From Chitinophagaceae bacterium UBA2791 (GTDB lineage: Bacteria; Bacteroidota; Bacteroidia; Chitinophagales; Chitinophagaceae), in NCBI GenBank assembly GCA_002352105.1, contig DEHV01000067.1:1-24092 (forward strand): a DNA stretch of 24,092 nt. The letters run 5' to 3'. The number at the start of each line of letters is the position of its first letter. Position 1 is the first letter of the stretch. Below are positions 17,935 through 24,092 of the stretch, in pieces. The position numbers and the translations under genes were made by a program. The notes under the pieces are model-generated. The model did not search any database, was not told where the DNA came from, and saw only the letters and a program-made list of their open reading frames with translations.

Positions 17935-17973
17935 TTTATAAAGCGCCGCCCATAAGGGTCGGCGCTTTATAAA
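17935..17973 (+). terminator. Strong terminator-like hairpin after susD
   Basis: The arms TTTATAAAGCGCCG (17935-17948) and CGGCGCTTTATAAA (17960-17973) are perfectly complementary over 14 bp. The 11-nt loop CCCATAAGGGT can itself pair CCC with GGG. The GC core followed by CTTTAT resembles an intrinsic terminator, although the run after the hairpin is A-rich rather than T-rich. It lies between susD and the oxidoreductase gene, so it may end or attenuate the sigma-dependent SusCD transcript. Confidence 0.65.
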
Positions 17974-18017
17974 AAAACTCCTGCAGACAGCATATCCATT
18001 GTTAAATATTTTGATAT

Positions 18018-19286
18018 ATGAAAAAAAACAACAGCTCGCGCCGTGCGTTTTTAAAAAATGCCGGCGGCGCCATTGCTGCATTTACTATCGTTCCCAGGCA
18101 TGTGCTGGGAGGGCCGGGTTTTATTGCTCCCAGCGATCAGCTGACCAAGGGTATTATTGGCGTGGGCCAGATGGGCCAGGGGCATATTGCGTATGCGGGA
18201 ACCAGGGTCGTGGCCATCTGCGATGTTGACCGCGCCCATCTAACGCGAACGCTGGCCAAGTTAGATAAGGGAACAAAGGCCTTTGATGATTACCGTGAAT
18301 TGATCCAGCTTCCCGAAGTGGATATTGTTCATATTGCCACGCCGCCTCACTGGCATGGCATTATCGCAGCAGACGCCGCCCGGATGGGGAAAGACATATG
18401 GTGTGAAAAACCAATGACCGCCACTATCGGAGAGGGCCGCCGTCTCGTTGAAACCGTTCAGCAACATGGCAGGATATTCAGGCTGAATACATGGTTCAGG
18501 TTCGAAGGCGGTTTTTATGGGTTGCAAAGCGAAGTCCGGCCCATCAAGAAACTTGTCCAAAGCGGCTTGTTGGGCTGGCCTCTTAAAGTCACTATCGGCA
18601 GGCATACAGGATTCAACTGGACCTTTTCGTCGCAAGGGAGAACCAACCTCGCCGAAATGCCCGTGCCCTCCGAACTGAATTATGATATGTGGCTGGGCCC
18701 CGCCCCTTACAAGCCCTATAACCCTCACCGCGTGAAATCGTTTCGCGGATACTGGGATTATGACGGCGGCAACCTGGGAGACATGGGACAACACTATCTC
18801 GATCCCGTTCAATACTTCCTCGGTAAAGATCATGCCAGTCCTGTATCGGTAGAGATCGACGCCCCTCCCCAACATCCCGACGCCGTCATTGGTTCCTGGA
18901 AAAGGATCACTTACGCTTACGATGACGGCTGTAAGATAATACTGGACGGCGGCGCTATTGAAACAGACGGCGTATATATCAGCGGACCGTTGGGAAAACT
19001 GTACAAGGGATTCCGCTCCGATATCCCTGACCTGCAAAAGAAATTATCCGCTTTCCCGGATCCTCTTCCGCAGGTCGTCGATTTTGTAGATGCCGTGAAG
19101 AACCGAAAAAAATTTGCATTGAATGAAGAAAACGGACATCGTTCCTGCACCCTGGTAAACATGGCAAAAATAGCCTTACGTACAGGACGGTCTTTACAAT
19201 TTGATCCTGTCGCCCAGGCATTCGTTAACGACGAGGAAGCAAATGCGCTGATCAATGAGCCTATGAGAGCGCCCTGGACCCTTTGA
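18018..19286 (+). CDS. Tat-exported Gfo/Idh/MocA-family oxidoreductase
   Basis: The 422-residue protein starts with a twin-arginine signal (SSRRAFLKNAGGAIAAF, Arg8-Arg9), so it is exported folded with its nicotinamide cofactor. The Rossmann motif GVGQMGQGH is at 48-56, and ICDVD (67-71) ends the second strand. The conserved lysine motif is EKPMT (Lys131). The C-terminal substrate region includes NYDMWLGPAPYKPYNPHR and GGNLGDMGQHYLDPVQYF (Asp255, His259), usual in Bacteroidota and Planctomycetes members. Such enzymes oxidise or reduce sugar hydroxyls, and some pair with DUF1080 hydrolases in oxidative glycoside cleavage through 3-keto sugars. The next gene encodes two DUF1080 domains, which supports that role. 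The substrate is unknown. The gene begins 45 bp after a strong hairpin. Confidence 0.92.
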   Translation: MKKNNSSRRAFLKNAGGAIAAFTIVPRHVLGGPGFIAPSDQLTKGIIGVGQMGQGHIAYAGTRVVAICDVDRAHLTRTLAKLDKGTKAFDDYRELIQLPEVDIVHIATPPHWHGIIAADAARMGKDIWCEKPMTATIGEGRRLVETVQQHGRIFRLNTWFRFEGGFYGLQSEVRPIKKLVQSGLLGWPLKVTIGRHTGFNWTFSSQGRTNLAEMPVPSELNYDMWLGPAPYKPYNPHRVKSFRGYWDYDGGNLGDMGQHYLDPVQYFLGKDHASPVSVEIDAPPQHPDAVIGSWKRITYAYDDGCKIILDGGAIETDGVYISGPLGKLYKGFRSDIPDLQKKLSAFPDPLPQVVDFVDAVKNRKKFALNEENGHRSCTLVNMAKIALRTGRSLQFDPVAQAFVNDEEANALINEPMRAPWTL

Positions 19287-19396
19287 TCCCGGACGACTGG
19301 CAGAAAATCATTGATTCTAAACAAATTTTAACATGAAACACAGCATAAGCCCACACACAGGGAACGTATATGCGGAGTTCCATCCGACCATTAAAA

Positions 19397-19493
19397 TGCG
19401 AAGCATTCACTGAGACCAATAAAAATATTTTATGCGCGAAGTAACTGCGAAGCATTCACTGAGACCTATGAAAATATATTATGCACGAAGTAA
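19397..19493 (+). repeat. Tandem pair of 48-bp direct repeats (period 49 bp)
   Basis: Copies at 19397-19444 and 19446-19493 agree at 44 of 48 positions. Both start TGCGAAGCATTCACTGAGAC and end CGAAGTAA. The first half contains a small stem, TGC-GAA-GCA, extended to AATGC-GAA-GCATT in copy 1. In one frame each copy reads CEAFTET, two variable residues, NILC, one variable residue, Lys and a stop. The pair fills most of the gap between the oxidoreductase and HEAT-DUF1080 genes and ends 18 bp before the latter's ATG. It may be a dispersed intergenic repeat, a regulator site or an RNA element. Confidence 0.8.
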
Positions 19494-19511
19494 AAGACAA
19501 AAAATAAACGG

Positions 19512-22500
19512 ATGAAAAGATATATAGTCGCTTTTTTAATTTTGAACGCCTTCAATAACACGGTTCAGGCACAACCTGACCAGCGTACGGTATCCACCAG
19601 AATTGCCGATGTTTTAGCGAGAATACCGGCTCGCGATTCGGTGCAGGCCCGTAAAAACAACCATGTTATTGGCTCATTGGGAAAAGATGGACTGAAAGAA
19701 ATGATAGCCATGCTCGCAGATGCAGGCCATGGCGACAACACGGTCCTGGAATTTGCGATTGGCGGTTTTTCCAGTTTTGTGATGAAATATGATTCAGCCG
19801 GCTGGAGAGATCGCTGCATCACGGCTTATATTGAAGCTTTGAAAGAAGAAAAGGATACGCAGAATAAAGCTTTTATCATCCGGCAGCTGCAGATCGTAGG
19901 CAACGAACTAGCCATCCCCGTTTTGAAAAATTATTTATCTGATGAAAAACTAAGCGATCCTGCTGCCAGGGCTTTGGTGAAGATCAACACCCTGCAGGCA
20001 GGGCGCGTACTACTCGAGGCCCTGACGGAGTCGTCGGGAAATCCCCGGCTTACGCTGATACAGGCATTAGGCGACCTGCATTTTTCCGATGCGGCGCCCC
20101 ATATTCAAAAAACCGCGAATACCGGCGATAGTAAGCTGAATGCCGTATCTATCTATGCGCTCGCGAAGATCGGCAATCCATCATCCGAAAAAACGCTTGC
20201 CGATGCCGCCCGAAAAAGCGGGTTTATTTATGAGCCCAATAATTTTACCGCCGCTTATATTATTTATGCCCGGCAACTCGCAGAGAATAACAAAAAGTGG
20301 GATGCCGCGCGAATAGCCAATACCATACTGAAAAATACGCCTTCCGATAAGCAGATTCCCGCCCGCACGGCCGCGCTCCGGATACTGACCTCCATTCAAG
20401 CTGAAAAAAGCGTTCCATTGCTGATCCGGGCAATGGATAATAACAATGAGCAATACAGGGCCGCAGCATTAAGGTATGCCCTGGCCTATACAAAGAACCC
20501 TGAGATCAGGCAATGGATCGAACAGTTAAAAAGATCAGAGGGAAAGATAAAAGCGGAAATCATCACGATGCTGGGAGAGGCCGGAAACATGCTGGCCTTA
20601 TCTGAAACGCTGAACGCCCTGGATGATAAGAACGAGATTGTCAGGTTTGCCGCCATCAATGCAACTGTCCAGTTGGGAGGAGCGAAGGCGGTCCCTGTAT
20701 TGCTGGAGACTATAAAAAAAGGGCTTCCGGGCGATATATCGACGGCTTCGCTGGCAATCCGGAGCATAGAGGGATCCGGCGTGACCGACCAGGTCGCGGA
20801 AGCGCTTGCCACGACGCCCGGAGCCGCAGCTAAAGCAGCCCTGATCGATTTTTTGTCTTCCAGGTCGGCTGTTAAACACCTGAAAGCCGTCATGCCCTTT
20901 CTAAGCAGCGAAGAGGGCCCGGTAAGAATCAGCGCATTTTCTGCATTAAAAAACCTGGTGAAAGCCTCAGATATGAAAACGTTAAGCGCGCTGCTGACGC
21001 AAACAAAACGCAGCGGGGAAATTGCCGCCATCCAGGAAGCCCTGGTAACCGCTGCAAATACAATTCCGGATACAAGGGAGCGCATTGCGGCAGTTAGATC
21101 GCTTATGGACGGCTCCCCGGAAAAAGCGGAATTGTTCTTTCCCGTTTTTTCGGGACTTGGCGGAACGCAGGCATCGCGCGTGATAAAGGATAAATTCGAC
21201 AAAGGAAATGATCAAATAAAACAGCTTGCAGTAAACGCGCTGGCAAACTGGAACGATGTCAGCGCAACGGCTACATTATGGCAGATACTTCGTTTGCCAG
21301 CGAATCATAGCAGCCATGATACCGCTTTTGCAGGTTATGTAAGACTGACCATGCTTTCCGAATATCCTGCCGCGAAAAAATTGCTGATGCTAAGAAATGC
21401 CATGACCCTGGCAAACGGCAATTACGAAAAAATGTTTGTTCTGAAAGAAATGGAAAAATGCAAAGTACTTAACGCACTGGTTTTTGCCGGTCAATACCTG
21501 GATGATCCGGTTTTGCAAATGCAGGCCGCTGAAACGCTAGCTGGTATCGCGCTATCCGATACTTCTTTCAACGGCCCCTTGGCGCATGACCTTTTGCAGA
21601 AGTCTCTTGCGCTGTTATCGGGCACGGATTCGCAACGTAAAAAAGAAGGATTGCAAAGACGCATAAATACTTATTCAAACGATCATGGGTTCCGGTCGCT
21701 GATCAACGAAAACGATCTTTCCGGATGGGAAGGATTCAACGCTGATGCCTTTCTTTTTAAAACAATGCCCGTTAAGAAACCGGCTAAAAATAAAACTAAT
21801 GCAGATGCAAACGGAATACGGAACTGGTCGGTCAGGGATGGACAGTTGACAGGCATGGGCGGTAGCGCCGTAGCCACTGTGAAAAAGTATGGAGACTTTG
21901 AACTGTTCGTCGATTGCCAGGTTACGGACAGCGCCGGAGCCGGGGCAATATTCGTCCGCGGCGTGCCGCTATTTGAATTTAGTGGAAAAGCTACAGAAAA
22001 AAGCGGTTCGGGTAATGACGGCATTACAGAGCTTACGCTCGAAAACCCCGAAGGGGAATGGAATAGTTTTCATATCATCATGAAAGGCGACAGAGCGTCG
22101 GTTTTTGAAAATGGAACCGAAATAATGAACAGGGTCGTTCTGGAAAACTCCCTGAACCCCGAACTCCCCATACCTTCCGAAGGACAGATCGCCCTATACG
22201 CTTCTGGCTCCGGAATAAGATATAGGGATTTTTATATTAAGGAAATGGCGGCCATTCAACCATTTGTGTTAAGCGATGAAGAAAAAAATGATGGTTTCAG
22301 CATATTGTTCGATGGAAGCAATATGTTTCAGTGGACAGGAAATATGACCGACCACATCATGGAGAACGGGAATATTTCGGTCGAGCCAAAAAACTGGGAG
22401 CACAGCAACCTGTATACGAAATCGGACTATGCCGACTTCATTCTCCGGTTTGAGTTCCAGCTTACGCCCCACGCCAACAGCGGTATTGGCATCAGGGCTC

Positions 22501-22928
22501 CGGCGCCTGTTGAAGGCCATCCCGGTTACAGCGGCACAGAGATACAGATCCTGGACGATGACGCAGACATCTATAAAAACCTCAAACCCTATCAATATCA
22601 TGGTTCCGTATATGGAGTGATTGCCGCGAAAAGAGGCTTTCTCAAGCCGACCGGCGACTGGAACTACCAGGAGATCTCTGTCATCGGCAGCAAGATAAAA
22701 GTCATTTTAAATGGCGCAACGATCGTAGACGGAGATATGCGGGAAGCCTCTAAGAACGGAACCATTGACGGGAAAAACCATCCCTACCTTTTAAGAAGTT
22801 CCGGGCGCATCGGGTTGCTTGGTCATGGCGATCGTGTAAAATTCAGAAATATCCGTATTAAACCTATTGTCAATTTATCTGGAAACAACAAAAACGAAAA
22901 AGAAAACAACAAAAAACATGAGAAGTAG
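19512..22928 (+). CDS. Exported HEAT-repeat protein with two DUF1080 (3-keto-disaccharide hydrolase-type) domains
   Basis: The 1138-residue protein has a signal peptide (MKRYIVAFLILNAFNNTVQA). Residues about 50-700 are alpha-helical HEAT-type repeats, for example IPVLKNYLSDEKLSDPAARA, VPLLIRAMDNNNEQYRAAAL and VRFAAINATVQLGGAKAVPV. Two DUF1080 domains (PF06439, concanavalin-like fold) follow. The second, about 927-1118, is canonical: ILFDGSNMFQWTG, HANSGIGIRAP, GYSGTEIQILDDD, YQYHGSVYG and GRIGLLGHGDRVKFRNIRIK. The first, about 727-912, is diverged: where the NSGI motif is expected it has AGAGAIFVRGVPLFEFSG. DUF1080 enzymes hydrolyse 3-keto glycosides made by Gfo/Idh/MocA-type or other oxidoreductases. 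The gene lies downstream of such an oxidoreductase and overlaps the GH20 gene by 11 bp, implying one operon. The HEAT part may be a scaffold or binding platform. Confidence 0.92.
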   Translation: MKRYIVAFLILNAFNNTVQAQPDQRTVSTRIADVLARIPARDSVQARKNNHVIGSLGKDGLKEMIAMLADAGHGDNTVLEFAIGGFSSFVMKYDSAGWRDRCITAYIEALKEEKDTQNKAFIIRQLQIVGNELAIPVLKNYLSDEKLSDPAARALVKINTLQAGRVLLEALTESSGNPRLTLIQALGDLHFSDAAPHIQKTANTGDSKLNAVSIYALAKIGNPSSEKTLADAARKSGFIYEPNNFTAAYIIYARQLAENNKKWDAARIANTILKNTPSDKQIPARTAALRILTSIQAEKSVPLLIRAMDNNNEQYRAAALRYALAYTKNPEIRQWIEQLKRSEGKIKAEIITMLGEAGNMLALSETLNALDDKNEIVRFAAINATVQLGGAKAVPVLLETIKKGLPGDISTASLAIRSIEGSGVTDQVAEALATTPGAAAKAALIDFLSSRSAVKHLKAVMPFLSSEEGPVRISAFSALKNLVKASDMKTLSALLTQTKRSGEIAAIQEALVTAANTIPDTRERIAAVRSLMDGSPEKAELFFPVFSGLGGTQASRVIKDKFDKGNDQIKQLAVNALANWNDVSATATLWQILRLPANHSSHDTAFAGYVRLTMLSEYPAAKKLLMLRNAMTLANGNYEKMFVLKEMEKCKVLNALVFAGQYLDDPVLQMQAAETLAGIALSDTSFNGPLAHDLLQKSLALLSGTDSQRKKEGLQRRINTYSNDHGFRSLINENDLSGWEGFNADAFLFKTMPVKKPAKNKTNADANGIRNWSVRDGQLTGMGGSAVATVKKYGDFELFVDCQVTDSAGAGAIFVRGVPLFEFSGKATEKSGSGNDGITELTLENPEGEWNSFHIIMKGDRASVFENGTEIMNRVVLENSLNPELPIPSEGQIALYASGSGIRYRDFYIKEMAAIQPFVLSDEEKNDGFSILFDGSNMFQWTGNMTDHIMENGNISVEPKNWEHSNLYTKSDYADFILRFEFQLTPHANSGIGIRAPAPVEGHPGYSGTEIQILDDDADIYKNLKPYQYHGSVYGVIAAKRGFLKPTGDWNYQEISVIGSKIKVILNGATIVDGDMREASKNGTIDGKNHPYLLRSSGRIGLLGHGDRVKFRNIRIKPIVNLSGNNKNEKENNKKHEK

Positions 22929-24092
22929 TAAGCTATTGATCTCCTGTTTCGCGGGAGCGGGCATTTTTTTGTTTTGCATATTTTGCGCCATCTGTTGTAA
23001 GGCGCAGGAAACGGCATTGTCCAGCGTTGGGATATCCATTATCCCTTATCCTAAACAGGCAATCCTTGGTGGAAATGATTTTGTGTTCGGCAATACGACA
23101 ATCATCTCGATTGATAAAAACGCTTCCGAGAAAGATCGTTTTGCCGCGGAAGAATTAAAACGCCAATTGAAAACGGCATGGGGTATAGAGGCTAAAATAA
23201 CCGCATCGCCTTCCGGAAAATCCATTATACTAACAAGGAACAATAATCGAAAAATAAATACGCCGGAAGGATACCGACTTAGGGCATCCGAAAACACCGT
23301 TGCCATTACCGGAGCAGATGAAGCGGGATTATTTTACGGCGTGCAGACCCTTATCCAGCTTATTCAGCAAAAGAATGGAGACCGGTATATAAGGGGAATG
23401 GAGATCGTGGACTGGCCTGACGCCAAACAAAGGGCCATTCATTACGACACCAAACATCATCAGGATAAGCGCAGCTATGTAGAATCGTTGATACGCGACC
23501 TCGCAAAATACAAGATCAATATGCTGGTATGGGAATGGGAAGACAAGTTTGCTTATCCGAGCCGCCCGGAAATAGGAGCGCCTGGCGCTTTTGAGATGCA
23601 GGAGATGCAGGAGCTTACCGCCTATGCAAAAAAGCATCATATTCAGCTTGTGCCGCTGGTGCAGGGACTCGGTCATGTAAGCTTTATACTGAAATGGCCC
23701 CAGTTCGCACACCTGCGTGAAATATATGCGTCCAATTTTGAGTTCTGTCCCTTAAAGGAAGGCTCCTACGAATTGTTATTCGATTTATGGGAAGATGCGG
23801 TCAAAGCAACGCCCGGTTCGTCATACTTCCATATAGGTTCGGATGAAACCTACGAACTTGGCCAATGCGTCGATTGCAAGAAGAAAGCGGAAGAAATCGG
23901 CGCCAGCGGCCTGTATCACCTCTTCATCAGCAAGGCTGCAGCGCATCTGCAAAAGCTCGGCCGAAAAGTAATGGTATGGGAGGCGCCGATGAACTGGAGG
24001 GAGGAAAAGAAAACGAAGCTTCCGGTCCACCCGCATCAGGGACTGGTACTAACCGAGTCATACTCTTTCGAAACGCCCGATCTGAAATATGC
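22918..24092 (+). CDS. GH20-family beta-N-acetylhexosaminidase (3' end cut by window)
   Basis: The frame opens at the ATG at 22918, inside the last codons of the HEAT-DUF1080 gene, and stays open to the window edge (391 full codons). A hydrophobic signal (FAGAGIFLFCIFCAICCKAQ) is followed by a GH20b-type N-terminal domain at about 40-160 (SIIPYPKQAI, FAAEELKRQL, GLFYGVQTLIQLI). The catalytic barrel starts near 163. The hallmark HIGSDE is at 305-310, with Asp309 and Glu310 as the catalytic pair; the Asp polarises the substrate acetamido group and the Glu is the acid. The barrel entry reads RAIHYDTKHHQ rather than the more common RGxxLDxxRH type, pointing to a distinct subgroup. Such enzymes release terminal GlcNAc or GalNAc. 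The Cys-rich signal could be read as SPI or lipoprotein type; SPI after KAQ is preferred. Confidence 0.9.
   Translation, partial: MRSSKLLISCFAGAGIFLFCIFCAICCKAQETALSSVGISIIPYPKQAILGGNDFVFGNTTIISIDKNASEKDRFAAEELKRQLKTAWGIEAKITASPSGKSIILTRNNNRKINTPEGYRLRASENTVAITGADEAGLFYGVQTLIQLIQQKNGDRYIRGMEIVDWPDAKQRAIHYDTKHHQDKRSYVESLIRDLAKYKINMLVWEWEDKFAYPSRPEIGAPGAFEMQEMQELTAYAKKHHIQLVPLVQGLGHVSFILKWPQFAHLREIYASNFEFCPLKEGSYELLFDLWEDAVKATPGSSYFHIGSDETYELGQCVDCKKKAEEIGASGLYHLFISKAAAHLQKLGRKVMVWEAPMNWREEKKTKLPVHPHQGLVLTESYSFETPDLKY

Noticed and set aside
18261..19037. 258-codon minus-strand open frame
   Set aside because: It is antisense to the well-supported Gfo/Idh/MocA gene and has no recognisable domain or signal.
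18018..19286. Assignment of the oxidoreductase to GH109 alpha-N-acetylgalactosaminidase
   Set aside because: Although Tat-exported and Gfo/Idh/MocA-like, the C-terminal motifs (LGPAPYKPYNPHR, GGNLGDMGQHYLD) match the general oxidoreductase group and I do not see the GH109 C-terminal pattern.
19333..19413. 26-codon ORF ending inside the first 48-bp repeat
   Set aside because: It has no family match by eye, and its end depends on the repeat; it is most likely chance.
19397..19493. Reading the direct repeats as a CRISPR array
   Set aside because: There are only two copies, separated by a single base and not by spacers, with no cas genes.
20486..21202. 238-codon minus-strand open frame
   Set aside because: It is antisense to the HEAT-repeat region and its Ser/Ala-rich composition looks like a mirror of the sense codons.

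Overview
The window looks like chromosome of a Bacteroidota member, most likely in the Chitinophagaceae or a close relative. The evidence is a SusC/SusD pair behind an ECF sigma factor and FecR anti-sigma factor, a very large secreted protein ending in a type IX secretion (T9SS) sorting domain, a DUF4468 protein, almost no Shine-Dalgarno sites, and one good TAnnTTTG promoter element. No tRNA, rRNA, CRISPR array, transposase or phage gene was seen.

Left part (1-4741, minus strand): a two-gene unit. A small exported protein with a TonB-C-like C-terminal half overlaps, by ATGA, the start of an adhesin-like protein of more than 1420 residues. That protein has a C-type lectin domain, about six Ig-like modules and a T9SS tail, and its last few codons run off the left edge.

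Middle (4742-10388): a 550-bp regulatory gap holds a perfect 13-bp inverted repeat and a perfect FNR/CRP-type box. It is followed by NADP-type glutamate dehydrogenase (gdhA), a lipoprotein cytochrome c, a DUF4468 protein (minus), an MscS-type channel (plus) and a D-2-hydroxyacid dehydrogenase (minus). These look like housekeeping or stress genes without a common pathway.

Right part (10592 to the end, all plus strand): a polysaccharide-utilization-type locus. Its order is ECF sigma, FecR anti-sigma, SusC with an STN domain, SusD, a Tat-exported Gfo/Idh/MocA oxidoreductase, a 1138-residue HEAT-repeat protein carrying two DUF1080 (3-keto-glycoside hydrolase) domains, and a GH20 beta-hexosaminidase cut by the right edge. 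The sigma/anti-sigma pair probably senses substrate through the STN domain of SusC. SusCD would import an oligosaccharide or glycoside. GH20 would trim terminal N-acetylhexosamine, while the oxidoreductase and DUF1080 protein could cleave glycosidic bonds oxidatively through a 3-keto intermediate.

This combination, especially the HEAT-DUF1080-DUF1080 fusion, is the most interesting system here. Two strong hairpins (12630-12656 and 17935-17973) and a 48-bp direct repeat (19397-19493) divide the locus and may set the relative expression of its parts.
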